Source: Oscillospiraceae bacterium
Lineage (GTDB): Bacteria > Bacillota_A > Clostridia > Oscillospirales > Oscillospiraceae
Direction of reading: 5' to 3'
Length of the DNA stretch: 8,091 bases
Assembly (NCBI GenBank): GCA_017516785.1
Contig: JAFXAV010000072.1
Coordinates: forward strand, 1-8,091
Notes under the pieces: generated by a model
Seen by the model: only the letters and a program-made list of their open reading frames with translations
What the model was told of the DNA's origin: nothing
Database searches by the model: none
Shown: positions 1 to 5,668 of the stretch, in pieces
Position numbering within the stretch: the first letter of the stretch is position 1
Layout of the letters: the number at the start of each line of letters is the position of its first letter
Program-made: the position numbers and the translations under genes

Positions 1-80
1 AGGATATCGCATCCGATCAAATGAGTATCAAGGAATACTATGACCCGTTCACGGGTGAGCCGGTAACCAAAGGCAAATAA
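1..80 (+). CDS. 3' end of an unidentified gene, possibly TnpB of an IS200/IS605-type element (partial)
   Basis: A frame whose first complete codon is at position 3 stays open and ends with TAA at 78-80, giving only the last 25 residues of a protein. The tail includes YYDPFTGEPVTKGK, is hydrophilic, and holds no motif I can assign with confidence. The argument for TnpB is positional. Five stem-loops ending in a TTGAC-like right-end site follow directly, and in IS200/IS605 elements the tnpB 3' end sits beside or overlaps the omega-RNA and right end. The RuvC and zinc-finger parts that would prove this lie upstream of the window. It could equally be an unrelated gene that happens to end here. 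Confidence 0.45.
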   Translation, partial: DIASDQMSIKEYYDPFTGEPVTKGK

Positions 81-83
81 TTA

Positions 84-210
84 AGCCGCCCCCGGAGGGG
101 GCAGCCAGTAATCAATTGCGGTTGTCGAACCATTCATGCGTCTTAAGACGCAGCTGTAATAGGCCCTTATAGGGCCTGTGCAAGCCACCGGCTATGCCGG
201 TGGTCTTGAC
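84..210 (+). ncRNA. Five-stem-loop structured element, omega-RNA-like right end
   Basis: Five stem-loops follow one another: 88-102 (GCCCCC/GGGGGC, loop GGA), 120-131 (GGTT/AACC, loop GTCG), 137-152 (16-bp perfect palindrome with TCTTAAGA at its centre), 161-177 (AGGCCCT/AGGGCCT, loop TAT) and 185-203 (CCACCGGC/GCCGGTGG, loop TAT). The last is followed by TCTTGAC at 204-210. None has a downstream T-run on the plus strand, so they are not ordinary plus-strand terminators. A GC-rich subterminal hairpin with a short loop, followed by a TTGAC-type pentanucleotide, is how right ends of IS200/IS605-family elements look. There the same sequence forms the 3' scaffold of the omega-RNA, and flanking DNA supplies the guide. 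The family call is inference; the stem-loops are seen directly. The last two hairpins may also help end transcription of the minus-strand gene that stops at 213. Confidence 0.5.
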
Positions 211-212
211 TG

Positions 213-1841
213 TTAGCTTAAGTAGTACATACCCAGCAGATCCCGCATATCGTAGTAGAGCTGACTCTTGCGCCAGCCGTTGGAGGTGGAATCCTTGGAC
301 AGGTAGTCGATGGTGGTGTTGGGAAGAGCTTCCTGAAGCTCTTTGTAGGTGGCGGTGGAAATGTGGTTGCCGGGCAGCCACAGCATCTCCAGCCAGGTCA
401 TTTCCTTCAGGGGATCCAGGTTGGTAAGACCGGTGAAGCCCAGGTTCAGATTCTTCAGGTTCTTCAGATTCAGCAGGATTTCAGTCTGATTGAAGTCGGT
501 CATGAACAGCTCCAGATAGATCAATTCGGGAAGGTTTGCGACCATGGAGAAGTCAGTGCCCTGGGTGTCCGCCAGAATCAGATACTTGAGCTTGGGCATG
601 TAGTTCAGGAAGGAGTAGTCCGCAACACCCATGTGACCCAGATCCAGGCAGACCATGTCGATGCAGTACTTGAAATTCTCGCAGTCCTCATCGAAAAGAC
701 GGCGGCTGGCATCCTTGTAGGGATCCCGGATGTTGGCGTTGGGAATATATCCGTGCTTGGCACCGATAAAGCCGGTGGCATCGGTACGGAGGGTGGAGCG
801 ACCGATTTTGACAGTCCAGACAAAGCGGACTTCGGGATGCCGCTGGCCCAGGGCATCCATGTCCTCATTGGAAATGCCGCAGTCGCACATGATGACCTTT
901 TCGAGGCTGTTCATCAGAGGCAGGAACTGTTCCACAGCGGCGGTATCTTCCATGGTGATGCCGGAAAAATCAATTTCCACGTCCTCAGTGGTGAAGGTCT
1001 TGCCGAAAACAGTCAGCTCGCTGTGAATCACAGCGCTGCCGTAGGCTTCCTGAAGCTGCAGAAGTTCTTCAACGGTGAAGCCGCAGCCGGAAAGATCCAT
1101 TTCTTCTACATTGTAGAACCACTCAGCGGCGGTCAGCAGCTCCTCGAAGGCAGGTTTTGCGCCTGCGTAGGAGAGAACCTTCTCAGTGCTGAGCCAGGTT
1201 TTGCCGGCCACTTCCATGTTCCAGAAGAATCGGGTGTCGGGATAAGCGGCACGGAGGTCAGCCCGCTCCTGGGCAGTGAAGGCCACATCCAGAGCGGAAA
1301 CGGTTTCCAGATTTTCAAAGTAGCCAATTTTGGAAATCAGTTCCCCGGCGGTGACACCGGCATTTTCCAGCTTCAGATTGGTTTCAGTGATGGGAGCCTG
1401 GGCATCGCCCAGATGGATGCCCCAGTGGATGGTGCAGCCGGGCAGCGCCTCCTGAAGTTTTAGAAGTGCGTCATAGTCCGTACATTCCCAGGCGTTGATC
1501 TGCTGCAGATTGTCAAAATAGTTGTAGAGAGGAATCTGATCCTCAGTCAGGGAGGAGATGGTGATCTCTCCTGCGGTGCATTCATAGACTTCACCGCCGA
1601 TGGGGATGTTCCACAACAGATGGGTGTCCTTCAGCTGGGCTTTCAGCTCATGATACTCTTCTTCGGTCATTTCCAGATCTCTCAGGTCTGCTTCCAGACT
1701 GCCCCGCAGGATGGGTTTGCCGCCGGCGAAGACAAACAACACATTGGAAACGACGTAAATGCTCAGTGCCAGAACAACCACCAGGATCACAATAATCATG
1801 GGGCTGATGCCCTTTTTCTTGTTCTGCTGGGTATTTTCCAT
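213..1841 (-). CDS. Membrane-anchored protein with divergent ~65-residue repeats and C-terminal leucine-rich repeats
   Basis: I chose the ATG at 1839-1841 (542 residues) because GGAGG lies 6 nt upstream. A longer open frame to 1943 runs through the promoter and terminator and is rejected. A short basic N-terminus (MENTQQNKKK) precedes one hydrophobic segment at about residues 14-39, with no obvious cleavage site, so it is likely an N-terminal anchor with the rest outside the cell. Residues 71-350 hold a degenerate repeat of about 63-69 residues. Each unit has a small strand like TIHW, FFWNMEVAGK or FVWTVKIG, then an LRR-like strand and a helix. The key Trp recurs at 77, 140, 207 and 342, with His273 in one unit. 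Residues 396-498 are four or five classical LRRs (for example LKYLILADTQGTDFSMVANL). A final LPNTTIDYL at 507-515 echoes LPGCTIHW. LRRs usually bind proteins or surfaces; no enzyme motif is seen. Function is unknown, and a surface binding role is only inference. Confidence 0.85.
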   Translation of the reverse strand: MENTQQNKKKGISPMIIVILVVVLALSIYVVSNVLFVFAGGKPILRGSLEADLRDLEMTEEEYHELKAQLKDTHLLWNIPIGGEVYECTAGEITISSLTEDQIPLYNYFDNLQQINAWECTDYDALLKLQEALPGCTIHWGIHLGDAQAPITETNLKLENAGVTAGELISKIGYFENLETVSALDVAFTAQERADLRAAYPDTRFFWNMEVAGKTWLSTEKVLSYAGAKPAFEELLTAAEWFYNVEEMDLSGCGFTVEELLQLQEAYGSAVIHSELTVFGKTFTTEDVEIDFSGITMEDTAAVEQFLPLMNSLEKVIMCDCGISNEDMDALGQRHPEVRFVWTVKIGRSTLRTDATGFIGAKHGYIPNANIRDPYKDASRRLFDEDCENFKYCIDMVCLDLGHMGVADYSFLNYMPKLKYLILADTQGTDFSMVANLPELIYLELFMTDFNQTEILLNLKNLKNLNLGFTGLTNLDPLKEMTWLEMLWLPGNHISTATYKELQEALPNTTIDYLSKDSTSNGWRKSQLYYDMRDLLGMYYLS

Positions 1842-1871
1842 ACTTGGCCTCCAAAACGGATAGTTTGCCCC

Positions 1872-1900
1872 ATTATAGCGGATTTTGCTGCCAATTGCAA
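1872..1900 (-). promoter_or_regulatory. Sigma-A promoter for the repeat/LRR membrane protein
   Basis: Read on the minus strand, TTGCAA (1895-1900) and a perfect TATAAT (1872-1877) are separated by exactly 17 nt. The -10 box lies 30 nt upstream of the chosen ATG, and GGAGG lies between them. The promoter is just downstream of the dCMP deaminase terminator, so the gene is expressed on its own. Confidence 0.8.
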
Positions 1901-1918
1901 CCTTCTTTACAAAAAGAA

Positions 1919-1940
1919 CGGGGCAGCTTCCGCTGCCCCG
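1919..1940 (-). terminator. Intrinsic terminator after dCMP deaminase
   Basis: A perfect 9-bp GC-rich stem (CGGGGCAGC pairing with GCTGCCCCG, 4-nt loop) lies 6 nt past the stop codon. On the minus strand it is followed by TTCTTTTTG, a good U-tract. The plus-strand side is also T-rich, but no plus-strand gene ends here. Confidence 0.85.
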
Positions 1941-1946
1941 CATCGT

Positions 1947-2441
1947 TTATTTTCTGTTTTCCTCGGGAATGAAGTCCAGGGTGATGGAATCCAGGTTGGT
2001 TTTCAGCTGGCGGTACTTGACGCCGGCGGAATCCAGCATCCGCTTGGATGCCAGGGTGGACATGGAATCGGCATACTTGTCGGAAAGATACAGCACTTCC
2101 TTTACGCCGCTCTGGATGATGGCCTTGGCGCACTCATTGCAGGGGAACAGGGCAACATAGACCCGGCTGCCCCGAAGGTCGCGGCCGTTGGCGTTGAGGA
2201 TGGCGTTCAGTTCCGCGTGGACCACGTAGGCATACTTGGTGTCCTCGCCGTCCCGATCCCAGGGATAGATGTCATCGGAGCAGCCCTTGGGCATGCCGTT
2301 GTAGCCGGTGGAGATGATGATGTTGTCGGGGGAGACGATGCAGGCACCCACCTGGGTGTTGGGGTCCTTGCTGCGCTTGGCTGCCAGCATGGCGATGCCC
2401 ATGAAATATTCGTCCCAGGAGATGTAGTCCATTCGTTTCAT
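1947..2441 (-). CDS. comEB: dCMP deaminase (deoxycytidylate deaminase, ComEB family)
   Basis: Cytoplasmic enzyme that deaminates dCMP to dUMP and so feeds thymidylate synthesis. The 164-residue product fits the family's usual size. The zinc site is complete: VVHAELNAIL supplies His75 and the catalytic Glu77, and PCNEC supplies Cys101 and Cys104. SKDPNTQVGACIV (24-36) and GYNGMPKGC (46-54) are typical of this family and separate it from cytidine or tRNA deaminases. The ATG at 2439-2441 is preceded by GGAGG with an 8-nt spacer. A longer open frame upstream runs through the promoter and is not used. The gene is monocistronic, with its own promoter and terminator. In Bacillus comEB belongs to the competence comE operon, but no other com gene is seen here, so a housekeeping nucleotide role is more likely. 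Confidence 0.95.
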   Translation of the reverse strand: MKRMDYISWDEYFMGIAMLAAKRSKDPNTQVGACIVSPDNIIISTGYNGMPKGCSDDIYPWDRDGEDTKYAYVVHAELNAILNANGRDLRGSRVYVALFPCNECAKAIIQSGVKEVLYLSDKYADSMSTLASKRMLDSAGVKYRQLKTNLDSITLDFIPEENRK

Positions 2442-2465
2442 TGTCTTGTCCTCCGTTTTCTTTTT

Positions 2466-2494
2466 AGCATACCAAAGGGAAAAAGGGATGTCAA
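2466..2494 (-). promoter_or_regulatory. Sigma-A promoter for dCMP deaminase
   Basis: On the minus strand a consensus TTGACA (2489-2494) and TATGCT (2466-2471) are separated by 17 nt. The -10 box ends 24 nt upstream of the ATG, so the leader is very short and little more than the ribosome binding site. Confidence 0.85.
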
Positions 2495-2551
2495 TGAAAA
2501 CATATTGGAAAGAGGTGGATGCTGCGCTGCGTCTATTGGGGTCAACCCCAT

Positions 2552-2563
2552 AAACTGCAATTT
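2552..2563 (-). repeat. Copy A of the AAATTGCAGTTT dispersed intergenic motif
   Basis: Read on the minus strand this is AAATTGCAGTTT, identical to the first 12 bases of the copy at 7951 and close to those at 5508 and 5669. All four copies lie outside genes. Confidence 0.5.
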
Positions 2564-2756
2564 GACGAATTTCCCCGCCGCCTGTTTGTTGCTGCCGCCT
2601 CGGGCAACCCATTGGAGCGGCTGATTCCGGGCATACGAAAATATTGACCTGAATTTTGAAAATCTCCGAAAATATTCAACAAAAACCATCATATACTGTT
2701 GATAAAAATTCGGGTTTCCCGGTTGTAGAAATATAAAATCCATATGACATCGCAAC

Positions 2757-2788
2757 TGTATTACATGGTTATATGACCGTATAATACA
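2757..2788. promoter_or_regulatory. 32-bp operator-like dyad
   Basis: TGTATTA (2757-2763) and TAATACA (2782-2788) form perfect inverted arms. The dyad continues inward around GGTTATATGACC, so 13 of 16 symmetric base pairs match. It contains TATAAT at 2780-2785 but no good -35 box at the right distance. Size and symmetry suit a site for a dimeric regulator or a long AT-rich hairpin. It lies about 150 bp upstream of the nfeD operon promoter and about 260 bp upstream of the dCMP deaminase promoter. Any regulatory role is inference. Confidence 0.4.
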
Positions 2789-2935
2789 ATTACAAAATCA
2801 CCAAAAAATTAAGAAATCGGGGGAAATTTATCGGTTGAACCCCCAAAATGGATAAAAAATCCCGTTTTCTTCAGAAAATGCGGTTAAAACGGTATATAAT
2901 TCACAAAATGTTCGCATATTTTTGCATTCTGTCAA

Positions 2936-2964
2936 TTGACGATGATGCAATTATCTGCTATGCT
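2936..2964 (+). promoter_or_regulatory. Sigma-A promoter for the nfeD-SPFH operon
   Basis: TTGACG (2936-2941) and TATGCT (2959-2964) are separated by 17 nt. Transcription would start near 2971, leaving a leader of about 58 nt before the ATG at 3029. I see no riboswitch or attenuator in that leader. Confidence 0.75.
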
Positions 2965-3028
2965 ATAGACACAAACCAAAGAAATCGAATTCGATCAGAG
3001 GTTAAAAAACGAAAAGGAGGAAACACCA

Positions 3029-3472
3029 ATGGTAAGCTATATCTGGCTGGCTCTTATGGTCGTCTTCCTGATCGCAGAGGCCGCTACGGTGGTCATGGTG
3101 TCGCTGTGGTTCGCAGCAGGTGCCCTGGCTGCACTGGTGGCCAGCCTGCTGGGCGCCGCCATCTGGCTGCAGGTGGTGATCTTCCTGGCAGTTTCCGCAC
3201 TGCTGCTTGCCAGCCTGCGGCCTGTGGTCAGAAAGCACTTCACCCCCAGACTGACCCGGACCAATGTGGATTCCATCATCGGATCCCGGGGTTACGTCAC
3301 CGCCGACATTGACAATGTCAGCGCTGTTGGTACCGTCAAGCTGGGCGCCATGGAGTGGACCGCCCGCTCCACCACCGGCGAAAAAATCAAAGCCGGCACT
3401 CTGGTGAAGGTGGACAAAATCGAAGGCGTCAAGGCTTTCGTCACTGCGGTGGAAGTCGCCGCCGAAGTGTAA
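3029..3472 (+). CDS. NfeD-like membrane protein (short form: membrane region plus OB-fold domain)
   Basis: A 147-residue protein of the NfeD family, which works with SPFH/stomatin proteins at the membrane. Residues 4-66 are almost wholly hydrophobic and would form two or three membrane helices. Residues 80-145 form the small beta-rich OB-fold domain, with family-like IGSRGYVTADI (84-94), GTVKLGAMEW (101-110) and a GEKIKAGTLVKVDKIEG stretch (117-133). There is no ClpP/serine-protease domain, so this is the short form, like YbbJ or YuaF, not the long NfeD1a form. The ATG follows GGAGG with an 8-nt spacer. It is the first gene of the operon, 30 nt before the SPFH gene. NfeD genes are very often next to an SPFH gene, which supports both calls. 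Molecular function in this family is still unclear. Confidence 0.85.
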   Translation: MVSYIWLALMVVFLIAEAATVVMVSLWFAAGALAALVASLLGAAIWLQVVIFLAVSALLLASLRPVVRKHFTPRLTRTNVDSIIGSRGYVTADIDNVSAVGTVKLGAMEWTARSTTGEKIKAGTLVKVDKIEGVKAFVTAVEVAAEV

Positions 3473-3502
3473 ACACTCAGAACCGATTTAGGAGGTAACA
3501 TT

Positions 3503-4426
3503 ATGTTAGGTTGGATCATTGGCGCAGTTGTCGTCATCATTCTGTTCATCATCATTATTTCCAACATCGCGGTTGTGCAGCAGTCCCGGGCATACGTCAT
3601 CGAGCGTCTGGGCGCCTTCCAGGAGGTCTGGGGCGTGGGCCTGCACTTCAAGGTCCCCTTCATCGACCGCATCGCCCGCCGTGTCTCCCTGAAGGAGCAG
3701 GTTCTGGACTATCCCCCTCAGCCTGTCATCACCAAGGACAACGTCACCATGCAGATCGACACCGTCGTCTACTTCCAGATCACCGACCCCAAGCTGTACG
3801 CCTACGGCGTGGAGCAGCCCATGGCAGCCATGGAAACCCTGACCGCTACCACCCTGCGTAACATCATCGGCGACCTGGAGCTGGACCAGACCCTCACCTC
3901 CCGCGACGTGGTTAACACCAAGATGCGCGCCATCCTGGACGAAGCCACCGACCCCTGGGGCATCAAGGTCAACCGCGTGGAGCTGAAGAACATCCTGCCT
4001 CCCCAGGATATCCAGAACTCCATGGAAAAGCAGATGAAGGCCGAGCGTGACCGTCGTCAGGCCATCCTGCAGGCCGAAGGCCAGAAGAAGTCCGCCATCC
4101 TGATCGCCGAAGGTGAGAAGGAATCCGCAATCCTGAAGGCAAGCGCCGAGAAGGAAGCTGCCATTCTGAAGGCAGAAGCTGAGCGCCAGGCTGCCATCCT
4201 GAAGGCAGAAGGCGAGGCAGAAGCCATCCGTGCTGTCCAGCAGGCACTGGCCGATTCTCTGGAAATGCTGAACGAGAAGGCCCCCAACGATTCCGTCCTG
4301 AAGCTGAAGAGCATCGAAGCCATGCAGAAGATCGCCGACGGCAAGGCTACCAAGATCATCATCCCTTCCGAGATGCAGGGTCTGGTGGGCATGGCCAACG
4401 GCATCGTAGAGGGTGTGAAGGAGTAA
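3503..4426 (+). CDS. SPFH/band 7 (stomatin-prohibitin-like) membrane scaffold protein
   Basis: A 307-residue member of the SPFH family, whose proteins oligomerise at the membrane and organise microdomains. Residues 3-25 are one N-terminal hydrophobic anchor (LGWIIGAVVVIILFIIIISN). The SPFH domain follows, with typical VVQQSRAYVIERLGAF (24-39), GLHFKVPFIDRI (46-57) and ITKDNVTMQIDTVVYFQITD (76-95). Residues 160-245 are a charged coiled coil with five 11-residue repeats, and residues 285-300 a hydrophobic C-terminal patch. Length and layout match QmcA/YbbK and the stomatin type more than the larger flotillins. AGGAGGT lies 6 nt before the ATG. The neighbouring NfeD-like gene is its usual partner. 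The role in this organism is not shown; membrane organisation or quality control is the family's general theme. Confidence 0.93.
   Translation: MLGWIIGAVVVIILFIIIISNIAVVQQSRAYVIERLGAFQEVWGVGLHFKVPFIDRIARRVSLKEQVLDYPPQPVITKDNVTMQIDTVVYFQITDPKLYAYGVEQPMAAMETLTATTLRNIIGDLELDQTLTSRDVVNTKMRAILDEATDPWGIKVNRVELKNILPPQDIQNSMEKQMKAERDRRQAILQAEGQKKSAILIAEGEKESAILKASAEKEAAILKAEAERQAAILKAEGEAEAIRAVQQALADSLEMLNEKAPNDSVLKLKSIEAMQKIADGKATKIIIPSEMQGLVGMANGIVEGVKE
4061..4225 (+). repeat. Five in-frame 33-nt repeats coding hendecads in the SPFH coiled coil
   Basis: Residues 187-241 are five tandem 11-residue units: AILQAEGQKKS, AILIAEGEKES, AILKASAEKEA, AILKAEAERQA and AILKAEGEAEA. The strict 11-residue period fits a right-handed coiled coil, as is common in this part of stomatin-like proteins. 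Similar DNA between units could allow unit gain or loss. Confidence 0.85.
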
Positions 4427-4429
4427 AAG

Positions 4430-4612
4430 TTGAGCTTGTTCCGAAAATTGCTGATTCTGACCCTGGCTCTTGTGATGATTACAGTTATGATCATCACCTG
4501 GGGCAGCATGGGCTCCGCTCTGATGGCATTTCTGCTCATCATGATGGGCGCGGCGGTGCTCTATCAGCGGTTTCTGACCAACCGGGATGAGGATCAGTTC
4601 CAGGAGGAATAA
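4430..4612 (+). CDS. Small two-helix membrane protein of the nfeD-SPFH operon
   Basis: A 60-residue product starting at TTG (4430-4432). AAGGAG (4418-4423) lies 6 nt upstream, inside the end of the SPFH gene, and only 3 nt separate the SPFH stop codon from this start, so translation is probably coupled. No ATG is better placed. Residues 6-23 and 26-46 are two hydrophobic helices with a short WGSMGS turn, followed by an acidic tail (NRDEDQFQEE). I do not recognise the family. Position between the SPFH gene and the DUF6440-type gene suggests a small partner of the membrane complex, which is inference. The composition of both helices and the strong ribosome binding site argue against a chance frame. 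Confidence 0.72.
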   Translation: MSLFRKLLILTLALVMITVMIITWGSMGSALMAFLLIMMGAAVLYQRFLTNRDEDQFQEE

Positions 4613-4614
4613 CC

Positions 4615-4806
4615 ATGGCAAACAGCAATGATCGCTTCATCAAAACCTACACCCAGGGCAATAGTTTCACCCAGATCGTTCAGGTCTGGGTGGACAAGAA
4701 GACCGGCGTGAACTACGTGTTTATGCAGTCCGGTTACGGCGGCGGCCTGACGCCCCTGCTGAATGCCGACGGCAAGCCGGTCATCACCCCGGTATACAAG
4801 GATTAA
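4615..4806 (+). CDS. DUF6440-type small protein
   Basis: A 63-residue protein whose core GVNYVFMQSGYGGGLTPLLNADGKP (31-55, interrupted here only for description) carries the SGY-GGG-LTPLL-DGKP pattern I associate with DUF6440. It has no membrane segment or signal peptide and would be a small cytoplasmic beta-rich domain. AGGAGG lies 7 nt before the ATG and overlaps the end of the previous gene, and only 2 nt separate the two genes. It is the last gene of the operon, just before a strong terminator. The family has no established function that I know of. The DUF number is from memory and should be checked. Confidence 0.85.
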   Translation: MANSNDRFIKTYTQGNSFTQIVQVWVDKKTGVNYVFMQSGYGGGLTPLLNADGKPVITPVYKD

Positions 4807-4811
4807 ACAGG

Positions 4812-4839
4812 AAATCCCCGACCTTTCGGTCGGGGATTT
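4812..4839. terminator. Strong shared terminator between the nfeD operon and upp
   Basis: A perfect 12-bp stem (AAATCCCCGACC with GGTCGGGGATTT, loop TTTC) starts 5 nt after the DUF6440-type stop codon and ends in a T-run on the plus strand. It also lies 8 nt past the stop of the convergent upp gene, where the minus strand reads GGGGATTTCCTG. It is therefore best for the plus-strand operon but probably serves both directions. Confidence 0.9.
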
Positions 4840-4847
4840 TTCTGCGC

Positions 4848-5474
4848 TCATTTGGTGCCGAAGATCCGGTCGCCGGCGTCGCCGAGACCGGGGAGAATGT
4901 AGGCCTTCTCGTTGAGCCGTTCATCCATGGCGGCAAGGTAGATATCCACATCGGGATGGGCCTCCTGGACAGCCTTCACGCCCTCAGGACAGCCGATGAT
5001 GTTCATCATGATGACCTGTCTGCAGCCATGCTGTTTCAGAAAATCAATGGCAGCCACGGCGCTGCCGCCGGTGGCCAGCATGGGATCCACCACGAAAACC
5101 TGACGGGCGCCCACATCCTCCGGCAGCTTGCAGTAATATTCCACAGGCAGATGGGTTTCGGGGTCCCTGTACAGGCCGATGTGGCCGATTTTGGCAGAGG
5201 GAATCAGATCCACCATTGCATCCACCATGCCGAGTCCCGCCCGCAGAATTGGGACAATAGCAAGCTTTTTTCCTGCCAGCATCCGGCACTTGGCGGTCAT
5301 CAGGGGCGTTTCCACCTCCACCTCTTCCGTGGGCAGATTCCGGGTGGCTTCGTAGCACATGAGTCCTGCGATTTCGCCCACCAGCTCCCGGAATTCCTTG
5401 ACACCGGTGTCTTTGTTGCGCAGGATCGCCAGCTTGTGCTGGATCAGGGGATGATCGAGTACGTAAACGGCCAT
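4848..5474 (-). CDS. upp: Uracil phosphoribosyltransferase
   Basis: Cytoplasmic salvage enzyme that joins uracil and PRPP to give UMP and pyrophosphate. The 208-residue length is typical. The PRPP-binding loop is [17 protein letters not shown] (128-144), and the C-terminal uracil-binding segment is [17 protein letters not shown] (192-208). The N-terminal [22 protein letters not shown] (3-24) and [11 protein letters not shown] (75-85) are also standard. The ATG at 5472-5474 has GGAGG 7 nt upstream. A longer frame would begin inside the upstream repeat and is rejected. I see no convincing promoter in the 60 nt before the start. In many bacteria upp is next to a uracil permease gene, but none is seen here. 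Confidence 0.97.
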   Translation of the reverse strand: MAVYVLDHPLIQHKLAILRNKDTGVKEFRELVGEIAGLMCYEATRNLPTEEVEVETPLMTAKCRMLAGKKLAIVPILRAGLGMVDAMVDLIPSAKIGHIGLYRDPETHLPVEYYCKLPEDVGARQVFVVDPMLATGGSAVAAIDFLKQHGCRQVIMMNIIGCPEGVKAVQEAHPDVDIYLAAMDERLNEKAYILPGLGDAGDRIFGTK

Positions 5475-5507
5475 GGTAAGTCCTCCTTTTGTGTAAGGGG
5501 TGTGGAT

Positions 5508-5520
5508 AAATTGCGGTTTG
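5508..5520 (+). repeat. Copy B of the AAATTGCAGTTT dispersed intergenic motif
   Basis: AAATTGCGGTTTG differs by one base from the copies at 2552 and 7951. It lies in the leader region of upp and is followed by GCGCAGCTGG, which resembles GAGCAGCTGC after the copy at 7951. Confidence 0.45.
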
Positions 5521-5540
5521 TAGCGCAGCTGGAAGCAGCG

Positions 5541-5660
5541 AATGCATAATGCTAAATGCAAAATGCGAAATGATTGTGTCGGCTTCGCCGACTATTTGAA
5601 GCATTCCCGAAGTGAATACCACAATTTTGCATTCTGCATTTTGAATTTTGCATTTCGGGA
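5541..5660. repeat. Inverted pair of heptad-repeat arms (AATGCNN) around a hairpin
   Basis: The left arm has AATGC at 5541, 5548, 5555 and 5562, then AATGA at 5569, an exact 7-nt period. The right arm has the complement GCATT at 5629, 5636 and 5650, with a degenerate GAATT at 5643, again an exact 7-nt period. Between the arms is a perfect hairpin (5578-5592, GTCGGC/GCCGAC, loop TTC) and a weaker ATTC/GAAT stem. The whole is an imperfect palindrome filling most of the gap between tsaB and upp. No gene fits in it. I recall similar GCATTTTGCATTCTGC-like strings in gut Clostridia genomes, so a dispersed MITE- or REP-like element is likely. Its origin is not shown by this sequence. Confidence 0.65.
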
Positions 5661-5668
5661 AACTCCCT

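Larger units (their letters stand above)
1..210 (+). mobile_element. Putative right end of an IS200/IS605-type insertion sequence (partial)
   Basis: This combines the gene tail at 1-80 with the structured region at 84-210. The proposed right boundary is just after TTGAC at 206-210, two bases before the stop codon (213-215, TTA on the plus strand) of the neighbouring minus-strand gene. Elements of this family lack inverted terminal repeats and do not duplicate their target, and none is seen here. The left end and any tnpA gene lie outside the window. Confidence 0.4.
2495..2935. other. Gene-free intergenic region, AT-rich in its right part
   Basis: This stretch separates two divergent units: dCMP deaminase on the minus strand and the nfeD operon on the plus strand. 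I find no credible gene. The left part (about 2521-2640) is mixed in base composition and has two small hairpins, 2537-2550 (TTGGGG..CCCCA) and 2594-2621 (GCCGC..GCGGC, with an internal GGGCAACCC). The right part (about 2640-2935) is strikingly AT-rich. It holds a tight CGGGTTTCCCG hairpin (2711-2721), a long dyad (2757-2788), and overlapping alternative hairpins (2862-2892 and 2865-2878). An open frame starting at 2848 has no ribosome binding site and contains the downstream promoter, so it is not a gene. Confidence 0.7.

Noticed and set aside
137..203. CRISPR-like repeats, from the regular hairpins
   Set aside because: The stem-loops differ in sequence and no identical repeat alternates with spacers.
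363..1463. A 366-codon open frame on the plus strand
   Set aside because: It lies wholly opposite the repeat/LRR gene, which has a promoter, a ribosome binding site and recognisable LRRs. The plus-strand frame has no ribosome binding site and no recognisable domain.
1842..1943. N-terminal extension of the repeat/LRR protein
   Set aside because: It would run through the dCMP deaminase terminator and the gene's own promoter. The ATG at 1839-1841 has a good ribosome binding site.
2971..3028. A riboswitch in the nfeD operon leader
   Set aside because: The leader is only about 58 nt, with no conserved aptamer-like core and no terminator hairpin.
2848..3312. A 154-codon plus-strand frame beginning before the NfeD-like gene
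   Set aside because: No ribosome binding site. The operon promoter lies inside it and its 3' half overlaps the NfeD-like gene in another frame.
3506..4621. A 371-codon minus-strand frame opposite the SPFH gene
   Set aside because: It is a shadow of the GC-rich SPFH coding sequence, with low-complexity content and no start signals.
5657..5668. A tsaB terminator (CGGGAAACTCCC)
   Set aside because: The stem is only about 4 bp and no T-run follows on the minus strand.
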